Below, one piece after another: positions 33,526 through 41,821 of a stretch of 64,000 bases of DNA (position 1 is the stretch's first letter; the number at the start of each line of letters is the position of its first letter). The DNA comes from Sphingobacteriales bacterium (GTDB lineage: Bacteria; Bacteroidota; Bacteroidia; Chitinophagales; CAIOSU01), in the NCBI GenBank assembly GCA_027486795.1, contig JAIXOI010000035.1, positions 186,001 to 250,000 of the forward strand, in the 5' to 3' direction. Both the position numbers and the translations under genes were made by a program. The notes beneath the pieces were generated by a model that was not told the origin of the DNA, made no database searches, and saw only the letters and a list, made by a program, of their open reading frames with translations.

Positions 33526-34245
33526 CTACAACAAAGAAAGCCTTACCAAATAAGTGAAATTCTCGCCAGCATCGAGCAGCTCAACGTCGTATCCGCATTC
33601 ATATGCTATGTCGGTAAGTGTAACACTATCAATAAACAACCATGGAAATCCGGGCCCTTTTACGTCCTTATAGGTCATTTGATACCTAACCTCGCCGTAA
33701 TAGTCCCTATCCATTGGTATACTAATGGAACCGTCCTTTTCCGTATAAATGTACTCTATATCGGAAGTGTCAAAAATAATATGCCCACCCGGTGACAAAT
33801 ACTGCTTTGCTTGTTTCAACCATTCGGCAAGGCCAGTTAGGTTACCCGTAATTCCTATGCCATTCATCATCATCAATATGGTATCGAATTTTTCATCACC
33901 CAAACCAGCTAAATCAGTACCTCTGGCATCTAGCACTCCCCTAGCTTTCATTACCTCAATTGCTCCGGGCGAGATATCAGCCGCCACCACCTCTACTCCA
34001 ATTTTTTGCAGTTCAAGGGCATGGCAACCGGCACCGGCGCCCAAATCGAGCACACGGCCAAAGCAGTTTTCAATTGCCATCTGTTCTAAAGCGTTCATCT
34101 CCTCCCAGTTTCTAAAAAGAAGCTTTACAGGTATTACATCATCCTCGGCTATGTCGCAGTGCACCGTAATGTTTGCCTTTTCATCGGGAAAGCGAAGATA
34201 ATCAAGCATGGCTTGACCCATCGGGTCTTGGTCGGGAAGGAGCAT
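33526..34245 (-). CDS. Class I SAM-dependent methyltransferase
   Basis: The start is set at 34245 (MLLPDQDPMGQAMLDYL), since the truncated copy at 37732 begins at the same residue and the 26 codons before it contain the upstream terminator. The 239-residue protein has SAM motif I VLDLGAGAGCHALEL, motif II VVAADISPGAIEVM, FDTILMMMNGIG and a post-motif with YLSPGGHIIFDTSDIEYI. The substrate is unknown. The N-terminal 55 residues contain a Trp-rich helix (LLFRNWEEMNALEQMAIENC) before the Rossmann fold. A partial duplicate lies 3.5 kb away. Confidence 0.9.
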   Translation of the reverse strand: MLLPDQDPMGQAMLDYLRFPDEKANITVHCDIAEDDVIPVKLLFRNWEEMNALEQMAIENCFGRVLDLGAGAGCHALELQKIGVEVVAADISPGAIEVMKARGVLDARGTDLAGLGDEKFDTILMMMNGIGITGNLTGLAEWLKQAKQYLSPGGHIIFDTSDIEYIYTEKDGSISIPMDRDYYGEVRYQMTYKDVKGPGFPWLFIDSVTLTDIAYECGYDVELLDAGENFTYLVRLSLL

Positions 34246-34283
34246 GATGCAAAAATAATGAACTAAGCCTTTAAATTGTTCAA

Positions 34284-34317
34284 TAAAAAAGCAGCCACAC
34301 TTAAAGTATGGCTGCTT
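34284..34317 (-). terminator. Intrinsic terminator after the T9SS gene
   Basis: AAGCAGCCACACTT and AAGTATGGCTGCTT form a 14-base stem with one mismatch and, on the minus strand, a following T-run (A-run at 34284-34290 on the plus strand). It ends the 34340-35911 transcript just before the methyltransferase start. Confidence 0.8.
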
Positions 34318-34339
34318 ACCCAACTTATCATTTCAAATT

Positions 34340-35911
34340 TTATCTGGTTATTAAAAATGGCTTAGTATATTTTTGTCCATCAGCACTGGAAACGGTAAAT
34401 AGGTAATAGCCTTGGGGAAGCAAACTTACATCTACACTACTAGTCCCTTGCAAAGTACCTGGCACACCTACTTGGCAAGTTTTGCCCATCGCATTGTATA
34501 TGGTATAGCTTTGAAAACCCATATTTTGCAAAACCTCAATATTCAAGAGGCTGTTAGTAGGATTAGGGTAAATATTGAAAGTTGGCATTTCAATGTCGTT
34601 TATGCCCAATATACATGCTGTATCGCCTTGTGCCAATATTTTAAAAACTATTGCGCTTCGCTCCATACAAGCAGTGTCAAAGGTGTATTCACCATTACTC
34701 ACTAAGCCATTTGCAGTGGCCAGCAGGTATAAATAATAATTACCTGGTGTAAAATTGCTTCCAACAAGTTCTAAACCCTCATAATCAAAAATCCTACCAA
34801 TAGCGTAAAAATTTGGGTCATCATATGGGCGTTGAAAATTGTTAATAGGTCCGCTGCCGAATAATCCAAATAGGCCGTAAGCGTTGCCCACAGCAGGTAA
34901 AATAACATTACTATCAAAAGAAAGATAAACACTGCCATTTTCTGTAGCACATGGCGAGGTGCCCATATAATATGACATTGCCGGAACAGCTTCGGTACCA
35001 CAGGCATCTGTATATCCCCTATCTTCAATACGGATGCTAAAATCAACAGGATCGAACCGTTTGCTAACTACTATATAGTATTCGCCCTGTTCCAATGTTA
35101 CCAAACTAGTATCTAAGGTACCCTGCACACCCTGAGAGCTACTCCTGCAAATACCTCTTGATAAATTGCTTGCTGCCATGTCGCCGCAAACTAAATCACT
35201 TACCGGATAAATGGCATAATCGTAATACAAAAAGTCGGAACTGAAAGAAACGTTAGCTAGCCTTAACATGTAAGTACTGGTTTGTGGTGCAAAGAACTTA
35301 AACCAAACCAATGAGGTCGTTTCTGTACTATTAACTTCGCAAGTATTACTAATTGGGTCGCCCGTTGCTGGGTGCTCTTCGCCATTAACATCGTATCCGC
35401 GGTCACTAAAAGTACTTTGTATCAATGTGTTTAATGGTAAGGTCATCGCATCCTCGCAAATATCATTGTTCGGATAGTTAGCAACTGCAGAAGTTATCTC
35501 AATGTCGTAACTAGTTGCACCGTTGCCAATGCACGGAAAATCAGTAACATATAAGTAGTATGTGCCTGGCCCAGTGATTAAGATGCTCTCGTAGGTTAAG
35601 TTTACACTAACCGGGCAACCATCATCTGCAAATCCAACTACACTTGGATTGCTGCTGTTCTCATTCAATAAGGTAAGATAGGAGTCGCCTTGATTGTTAG
35701 CGGAGCACATGTCAAATGTGAGGCTTGCAGGGGTAAAGGGTACATAAATTTTAATGGCTGTGCCCGTAGGTACAGCGGTAAAATTAAATGTTGCGCCCAT
35801 AATATTCTCCATTGAATCGAATACCGCTACAGGAGCATTAATGTTACATTGCTGGGCCCAAAGCATGCTCAAGGAAGTACTAAAAAGAATAAGAGTAAAG
35901 AGTTTTTTCAT
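34340..35911 (-). CDS. Secreted protein with type A T9SS sorting domain
   Basis: The 523-residue protein has a signal peptide (LILFSTSLSMLWAQ) and a type A C-terminal sorting domain of about 80 residues (FNIYPNPTNSLLNIEV, GYYLFTVSSADGQ, KPFLITR). Between them are two or three Cys-rich beta-sandwich units like bacterial pre-peptidase C-terminal domains (GPGTYYLYVTDFPCIG, QTSTYMLRLANVSFS, EQGEYYIVVSKRFD). No catalytic domain is visible, so it is likely a surface adhesin or binding protein, secreted through the outer membrane by the type IX system. It is closed by a good terminator. Confidence 0.9.
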   Translation of the reverse strand: MKKLFTLILFSTSLSMLWAQQCNINAPVAVFDSMENIMGATFNFTAVPTGTAIKIYVPFTPASLTFDMCSANNQGDSYLTLLNENSSNPSVVGFADDGCPVSVNLTYESILITGPGTYYLYVTDFPCIGNGATSYDIEITSAVANYPNNDICEDAMTLPLNTLIQSTFSDRGYDVNGEEHPATGDPISNTCEVNSTETTSLVWFKFFAPQTSTYMLRLANVSFSSDFLYYDYAIYPVSDLVCGDMAASNLSRGICRSSSQGVQGTLDTSLVTLEQGEYYIVVSKRFDPVDFSIRIEDRGYTDACGTEAVPAMSYYMGTSPCATENGSVYLSFDSNVILPAVGNAYGLFGLFGSGPINNFQRPYDDPNFYAIGRIFDYEGLELVGSNFTPGNYYLYLLATANGLVSNGEYTFDTACMERSAIVFKILAQGDTACILGINDIEMPTFNIYPNPTNSLLNIEVLQNMGFQSYTIYNAMGKTCQVGVPGTLQGTSSVDVSLLPQGYYLFTVSSADGQKYTKPFLITR

Positions 35912-36091
35912 GATTAGCTATTTGATATTATAAATAATTGTTTTACCGACAAATGATACTTTTAAAATGATTTTCAAAGTTCACGATAGCTTAAGTTACC
36001 TTTCAGGGATTTAATGCACATTTGTGATAAAATTTGGAGGTAATTTGTGTACAATACGCTTAAGCAGTGCTAAAACAACTATTGAACCAAT

Positions 36092-37495
36092 ATGCAAAAC
36101 CACTACTTGCTGCAGATAACCAAAGCGCTTCCGGACAAAGACTATGAGCGGTTTTGTGGTTGCTTAAAAGCTGACAAAAAAGATAGGAGCTTAACCATAT
36201 TAAAATCATTGCGACGTTGTGATAAAACAATAAGCAAAGAAGACCTTTATGAAAAAGTGTTTAAAACTAAACATCAAGCCGAAAAGGACTTCTTGATACG
36301 AAATGAGTTTCGATTGCTGAAAAAGCTTGTGGAAGACTATCTGCTACAAAAGGAAATAGAACGGGAGGTTAAAGAAAATGAAGAATGGCGGAACAAGATG
36401 CTTGGCAATGCTATGGTGCAGCTTCAGTTGCCGGGTATTGCATCCAACTATTTAAGAACTGCAATGGATGCTGCACGCCAAAACTTACACCACGATTTAG
36501 CTTTTGAGCTTAATTTGATGACATTTCCATTGGAGTATCTTGCAGCTACCGATCAAGAAGCAGTATATGGATTATTGAAACGTAGCGTTGTTGTTAACAA
36601 ATCATTTATTGACCGTGGTGTGGCTTTCCGAACTGCGCAGGTCGATTTCCAGATAAGTCTGCTAAACCGTATTGGCAAAGAATTAGGGAAAAAGCCAATA
36701 GATTGGGATGTTTTGTTTTCCCAAAACTCCAGCGAAACTCCACCAGAAGCACTATACTACCAGCAGAAAACCAAAGCTTACACTAGCTATAGTATTGCCG
36801 ACATGGAAGTTCTATTTGCTTTAGCTAAACAATTGCCAGAAAACCCGTTAACGCGAAACGAGAGAATAACCGCCATGGTTCAGTTGGCAAGTGTTTGCTC
36901 CATTTATGGGCAATTTGAAAGGGCTACCAACATATTTGAGCAAGCTTATCAATCAAAGGATTTTGCAATACTAAAAGAAAAGCCGTCTTTCTATATTAAT
37001 TATATCACAAATTTGGTAAAGCTTAAGCAATATGAAACCGCTCTTAAAATAATACATGAAGCTGAACTACTTGCCACCGGTGCCAACTTACGGAATAAGC
37101 TAGATGCTGCGCGCATAACCTGCTACATTTTTCTAAAAAACACGGAACAATTAAAAGAGCTGCTTCCCAACGATTTTAGTGAGATGGATGAAAAACGCCA
37201 GTATTATTATAAACTTCTCTATGCAATTTATTTTTACTTGGGCAACCAAATTGAAATGGCCCTGCGTGAGTTAGATAATTTGTTACATGTGCGCCAAATT
37301 AATAATAGCCCTGAATATGTGCAGTTAATAAAGTTAATGGGAACCGTTTTTCGACTGTTGCAAAAGGAAGCACCGCTTGGAAAACCCCATAAAAATACAA
37401 TAGCCAAAGTGCAGCAAATAATAAAAAGGGAAAAGGAAACATTAAATCCTGATATGCATAACCTATTGCCGTTTTTATGGCTAGAGGGGTTATGA
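36092..37495 (+). CDS. Uncharacterised helical-repeat (TPR-like) protein, paralogue-like
   Basis: The 467-residue cytoplasmic protein is nearly all helical. It opens with YLLQITKALPDKDYERFCG, comparable with the LIRSMTKAEKRYFK opening of the 2013-3575 protein, then a charged helix-rich segment including SKEDLYEKVFKTKHQAEKDF and FRLLKKLVEDYLLQKEIERE. Degenerate TPR-like units follow (YGQFERATNIFEQAYQSKDF, LKQYETALKIIHEAELL). The shared layout suggests the same lineage-expanded family; no function is assigned. The truncated methyltransferase copy begins six bases after its stop, on the opposite strand. Confidence 0.8.
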   Translation: MQNHYLLQITKALPDKDYERFCGCLKADKKDRSLTILKSLRRCDKTISKEDLYEKVFKTKHQAEKDFLIRNEFRLLKKLVEDYLLQKEIEREVKENEEWRNKMLGNAMVQLQLPGIASNYLRTAMDAARQNLHHDLAFELNLMTFPLEYLAATDQEAVYGLLKRSVVVNKSFIDRGVAFRTAQVDFQISLLNRIGKELGKKPIDWDVLFSQNSSETPPEALYYQQKTKAYTSYSIADMEVLFALAKQLPENPLTRNERITAMVQLASVCSIYGQFERATNIFEQAYQSKDFAILKEKPSFYINYITNLVKLKQYETALKIIHEAELLATGANLRNKLDAARITCYIFLKNTEQLKELLPNDFSEMDEKRQYYYKLLYAIYFYLGNQIEMALRELDNLLHVRQINNSPEYVQLIKLMGTVFRLLQKEAPLGKPHKNTIAKVQQIIKREKETLNPDMHNLLPFLWLEGL

Positions 37496-37501
37496 GATAC
37501 A

Positions 37502-37732
37502 TTACCAAATGCAACCTGCACCAGCACCCAAATCTAGCACCCGGCCAAAGCAATTTTCAATAGCTATCCGTTCTATAGCATTCATCTCTTCCCAGTTTCT
37601 AAATAGAAGCTTTACAGGCATCATATCATCATCGGCTATGTCGCAGTGCACCGTAATGTTTGCCTTTTCATCGGGGATATGCAAATAATCGAGCATGGCT
37701 TGACCCATTGGGTCCTGTTTTGGGAGGAGCAT
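37502..37732 (-). pseudogene. Truncated second copy of the methyltransferase gene
   Basis: The 76-codon frame repeats the first 74 residues of the methyltransferase at 33526-34245: I count 65 of 74 identical. It breaks off inside SAM motif I (DLGAGAGC), then adds Ile-Trp and a stop. All later motifs are missing, so it cannot be an active methyltransferase. Similarity continues a few bases upstream of the start codon (the GGAGGAGCATG region). The copies share strand and lie 3.5 kb apart. It has no internal stops, so the truncation is recent or the peptide is kept for another reason. Confidence 0.88.
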
Positions 37733-37775
37733 GGTGCAAAATTACATAAATGATGCGGTAGGTTGCGGCAGCGGT

Positions 37776-37783
37776 TATTTTTG
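37776..37783 (+). promoter_or_regulatory. Possible -7 element for the 37816 gene
   Basis: TATTTTTG fits TAnnTTTG and ends 32 bases before the ATG of the secreted orphan. No TTG is present at 17-23 bases upstream, so support is partial. Confidence 0.3.
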
Positions 37784-37815
37784 CTATTTTTAGTTTGTAT
37801 TGATTACCAAGAAAC

Positions 37816-38604
37816 ATGAGGAAACCGATATTTACTATCTTGTTGACTATTGTAATATTTGCACAAGTTGCCACAGCTTGCGAATGGGCGGTGCAAAGTA
37901 GGATTTTGCCCATAGGCATGGTAAACGAAGAGATAATTGCCGTCTACATAAGAATGAAGCGTAACTATAGAGGTCCTGATACTACAAAAACTGACTACTG
38001 TTGGCTTGGTGAAGCATCCCTCATAGCTATCAACCCCAACAACTTTAACATAACCGCCACTTACAACAAAGACAACATTGCTTGGTACCATACCGACTTT
38101 CAAGAAAAGCTAGATGAGTTATATAATCGATACATAAAGCTTGGAAAGGGACTTCAAAATTTGGACATCTTCAAACCCCAATCGATTACTACTTATAATT
38201 TCCAAGGGAAACCGCCTGTTAAATTCAGTATAGACTCAGGTGACACTACAGCACATTTTACGTTTCTGGACGATAATTCAGAATTTCCCATAAATCCATG
38301 GGATTGCACGGACAGCAACAAAATCCTGCACTACATAAGTGCTAAAACGCTTGCTGAGTATGAGGAGCAAGATGAATTCAATGTTCCTCGTTATTTTCAG
38401 ATTGGCTCCATTCGCACATTCATCTTAGGCGAGTACAATTTATTAATGATACACATCCGTTATGGGACACAATTTGATTTGGATGGGAATGAAATATTAT
38501 GGGAGGGCAGCATTCCTACTTTCGATAAGCTAAAAAATTGCGCCTACGAAGAGTCGGTAATGTGGCATGGCATAGGCATTGACATACCGTTACTAATTAA
38601 CTGA
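37816..38604 (+). CDS. Secreted protein of unknown function
   Basis: The 262-residue protein has a signal peptide (LLTIVIFAQVATAC). The Cys at its end (ATAC) could be a weak lipobox. The mature part has Cys at about residues 22, 62, 163 and 240 and mixed helix/sheet content, with no sorting domain or known motif. I recognise no family. It is flanked upstream by the methyltransferase remnant and downstream by the BNR lipoprotein. Confidence 0.7.
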   Translation: MRKPIFTILLTIVIFAQVATACEWAVQSRILPIGMVNEEIIAVYIRMKRNYRGPDTTKTDYCWLGEASLIAINPNNFNITATYNKDNIAWYHTDFQEKLDELYNRYIKLGKGLQNLDIFKPQSITTYNFQGKPPVKFSIDSGDTTAHFTFLDDNSEFPINPWDCTDSNKILHYISAKTLAEYEEQDEFNVPRYFQIGSIRTFILGEYNLLMIHIRYGTQFDLDGNEILWEGSIPTFDKLKNCAYEESVMWHGIGIDIPLLIN

Positions 38605-38701
38605 TAATGGACTTCGAATAAAGCAAACCACCCGATTGCAACCTCAGCAATATTATCTCCATCAATAAATCTGTAAATTGCAGTACTTAAAACCCACTTA
38701 C

Positions 38702-41692
38702 ATGAATAAAGGGCTACTATTAATATTTGGTATTTTACTCTTTTTAGGAGCTTGCGTTCAACGCCCGTTAAGCGACACTTTGGGCACCCTTGAGGCGACC
38801 AAACTAAATAACAAGTTTGCCCCCGACGACCATTTCTTTATGCAACGCAGCTATCCAGATACGGCATTTCCGATGGCGGCTTACAATAAAGCGCTGGAGA
38901 TAGCTCGTGCCGATTATTTAAGGGCCAAAAACCAATTAGGCCAGCGCAGCGGAAATTCACTAGTATGGGAAAGTGAAGGGCCCGGTAATATCGGCGGTCG
39001 CATCAATACCATCGCAGTAGACCCAACCAACCCTAGTATTATTTATGTAGGCACTGCCTGCGGTGGCGTATTTAAAACCACAAACGCAGGTGCTACGTGG
39101 GCACCAATATTCGACGATCAACCATATTTGTCCATAGGCGATATTGAAATTGACCCGAGCAACCACAATACCATTTATGTTGGCACCGGTGATCCTAACA
39201 TTAGCGGCTATCCGTTTATTGGCGATGGTGTTTACAAGAGTACCGATGCTGGACAAACGTGGACAAACTTAGGGCTTGTAGACCAACGAATTGTATCGAA
39301 ATTGGAAGTACACCCGCTCAATCCAAACTTGATATATGCTGGAACTATGGGCCTTCCATTCCAAAAGAATAACCAAAGAGGGCTTTATAAATCAACTGAT
39401 GGAGGACAAAACTGGAACCAGGTTTACTATAAATCAGATAGTGCGGGCATAATTGATATGGTGCTGCACCCAACCGATACCAATATTATTTATATAACCG
39501 GCTGGAATAGGATACGAAACAGCATGGTAAGTTTGTTGACCGGACCGGATTGCCAAATATTAAAATCGACCGATGCGGGCCAAACTTGGCAACCTATCAT
39601 GAGCGGCATTCCCAACACAAGTCCGCTAAGCCGCATTAATATTGACATGAGCGCAAGCGACCCAAACTTGTTGTTCGCCTCGGTGGTAAACAACGCCTAC
39701 GATTTACAAGGCATTTACAAAACTACCAATGGTGGGCAAACATGGGTAGCCTTGCCTAATAATGGATTGCCTACTGATGCGCTAGGTGGTTTTGGATGGT
39801 ACTTTGGGCATGTAAAAGTTAACCCAGCCAACAATAATGAATTGTTCCTTCTGGGAGTGGATTTGTATCGCTCAAGTGATGGCGGTATCAACTGGACCAT
39901 GGCAGGCCCTCCTTGGTACACATACGATTTTCATGCCGATAAACATGATTTGGTGTTTGATGGAAATACCATTTATTGCGGAACCGATGGTGGACTTTAT
40001 GCTAGCACCGACCGCGGCGATACTTGGCTAGATATAGAGAATTTGCCCGTAACACAATTCTATCACGTAGCCATCAATCCGCACAACCCGGGAGTGTATT
40101 ACGGTGGAGCACAAGACAATGGCACTTGTGTAGGCAACAAGGCCAGCATAAACCAATGGGGTCGCATATTTGGAGGAGATGGTTTCGATATTCAGTTCCA
40201 TCCACTTATACCCGACATTTTTTATGTAGAAACCCAAAATGGCGCAATATATACTACCGATGATGGCGGAAATTATATTTACGATGCCGTTGATGGAATT
40301 GATAACAACGATAGGCGCAATTGGGATATGCCATACTTGTTAAGCAATTTCAACCCCGACGTGCTATACACTGGAACTTACCGAATGTATAAATCAACAA
40401 ATGGTAACTTTCCATTTTGGCAGCCCATTAGTAACGATTTGACCAAAGGGCCAATTTGGGGCGAAGGAAGGAATAACATTAGCGTTGTTGAGGAATCGAA
40501 GCTAGTAAATGATAGGGTTTTCTGTGGAACAAGCGATGGGAACGTTTGGCGAACCATTGATGGGGGCAACAACTGGACAAGCATTAATGCAACTTTGCCT
40601 AACCGCTATGTTACTGATTTAGAATCCTCATCGTTAACAGCTGGGTTATTAATGGTTTCGCATTCTGGCTATAAAGACAATGACTTTATACCACACATTC
40701 ACCTGTCGAGAAACGACGGTGATACCTGGACCGATATTTCGGGCAATTTACCGCCCATTGCAATAAATGAAATAGAGATAAGCAACTTAAACGATAGCCT
40801 CATTTTTGTAGCTACCGATGGCGGTGTTTATTATACCGTCAATCAAGGTGCATATTGGGAAAGGCTTGGCAGCAATATGCCCGTAATGATTGTATATGAC
40901 TTAAAGATTGATGCGCTTAACCAAAAACTAATAGCTGGTACTCATGCGAGGTCGGTATTGAGCATTCCCATCGATTCAATTAATGCCAACTTATTTGTGG
41001 CCCCAATTGTAACCAACATTTCGGGCGATGACACCGTTTGCACTGGCGGCACTTCAACCTTAAATGCTACGGGCGGCAGTTTTGTAAATTGGAGCCCATC
41101 AGCTGGCTTGAGTTGCACCGCATGCGCTACTACCGAGGCAACACCATCCATTACCACAACCTATTACGCTAATGTATCAAACGGCACTAGCAGCGCCATC
41201 GATAGTTTTACGGTAGTAGTGCTGCCTAGCTTATCTCCGCCTGTGATACAAGTATTTACTGATTCTTTGGTGGTAAGCAACCCTGACCCAAGTGCTAGTG
41301 GCTACCAATGGTATTTAAACAATAGCCCTATACTTGGTGCCAACCTCCTAAACTATCTGGTAACAGAATCTGGCAGTTATTCAGTTGCAGTTACCCGAGA
41401 ACAATGTACTGCATCTTCCAATTCAACATACATTACTATCATCTCGGCAGCTACCCTTACAAGCATAAGTGAGCCTACCTTATGGAGTTATAACAACACT
41501 GTATATGCTATTAGCCCGCAAGGGAGCGCATTGCATACTTTTGAGCTATACGGCGTTTCTGGGCAATTATTGGTTCAAGAGGAGTTTGTAGTCGGCTTTT
41601 ATAAAAACCTAAGCAACTTGAGCAGTGGCACTTATATAGCGCGAATTGTAACCGATAAAGGCACGGTTACCCGAAAGATATTTGTACGTTGA
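38702..41692 (+). CDS. BNR/sortilin-like beta-propeller protein with lipobox and T9SS sorting domain
   Basis: The start is placed at ATG 38702; the longer frame begins at a TTG. The N-terminus MNKGLLLIFGILLFLGAC has a good lipobox (LGAC). About 650 residues of BNR/sortilin-like units follow (GVFKTTNAGATWAPI, GVYKSTDAGQTWTNL, GLYKSTDGGQNWNQV, GIYKTTNGGQTWVAL), as in VPS10-like propellers, often two propellers. Then come Ig-like modules (STLNATGGSFVNWSPSAGL, SGYQWYLNNS) and a T9SS type A ending (TFELYGVSGQLLVQEE, KIFVR). It is probably a surface glycan- or protein-binding factor. A lipobox together with a T9SS tail is unusual. Confidence 0.87.
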   Translation: MNKGLLLIFGILLFLGACVQRPLSDTLGTLEATKLNNKFAPDDHFFMQRSYPDTAFPMAAYNKALEIARADYLRAKNQLGQRSGNSLVWESEGPGNIGGRINTIAVDPTNPSIIYVGTACGGVFKTTNAGATWAPIFDDQPYLSIGDIEIDPSNHNTIYVGTGDPNISGYPFIGDGVYKSTDAGQTWTNLGLVDQRIVSKLEVHPLNPNLIYAGTMGLPFQKNNQRGLYKSTDGGQNWNQVYYKSDSAGIIDMVLHPTDTNIIYITGWNRIRNSMVSLLTGPDCQILKSTDAGQTWQPIMSGIPNTSPLSRINIDMSASDPNLLFASVVNNAYDLQGIYKTTNGGQTWVALPNNGLPTDALGGFGWYFGHVKVNPANNNELFLLGVDLYRSSDGGINWTMAGPPWYTYDFHADKHDLVFDGNTIYCGTDGGLYASTDRGDTWLDIENLPVTQFYHVAINPHNPGVYYGGAQDNGTCVGNKASINQWGRIFGGDGFDIQFHPLIPDIFYVETQNGAIYTTDDGGNYIYDAVDGIDNNDRRNWDMPYLLSNFNPDVLYTGTYRMYKSTNGNFPFWQPISNDLTKGPIWGEGRNNISVVEESKLVNDRVFCGTSDGNVWRTIDGGNNWTSINATLPNRYVTDLESSSLTAGLLMVSHSGYKDNDFIPHIHLSRNDGDTWTDISGNLPPIAINEIEISNLNDSLIFVATDGGVYYTVNQGAYWERLGSNMPVMIVYDLKIDALNQKLIAGTHARSVLSIPIDSINANLFVAPIVTNISGDDTVCTGGTSTLNATGGSFVNWSPSAGLSCTACATTEATPSITTTYYANVSNGTSSAIDSFTVVVLPSLSPPVIQVFTDSLVVSNPDPSASGYQWYLNNSPILGANLLNYLVTESGSYSVAVTREQCTASSNSTYITIISAATLTSISEPTLWSYNNTVYAISPQGSALHTFELYGVSGQLLVQEEFVVGFYKNLSNLSSGTYIARIVTDKGTVTRKIFVR

Positions 41693-41750
41693 TGCTTGAG
41701 CAATTTGCCCACGAATGTGCATGTTAGCTATGGAAACGATTTTATAGCCG

Positions 41751-41785
41751 CTATTTACTATTTAGTAGCTGCTAGTTACTATCTT
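41751..41785. repeat. Degenerate 7-bp tandem array (5 units)
   Basis: Head-to-tail heptamers CTATTTA, CTATTTA, GTAGCTG, CTAGTTA, CTATCTT, possibly preceded by one more (ATAGCCG). It lies between the BNR gene and ffh. The last unit overlaps the putative ffh -7 box, so the array would form the core of that promoter. Confidence 0.75.
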
Positions 41786-41787
41786 TG
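41780..41787 (+). promoter_or_regulatory. Possible ffh -7 promoter element
   Basis: TATCTTTG is an exact TAnnTTTG match 34 bases before the ffh ATG. The upstream region is the heptamer array and offers no clear TTG at the 20-base spacing. Confidence 0.4.
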
Positions 41788-41821
41788 CAGTCCGTTAATA
41801 ACAGGATAAAGAGCTATTGCT

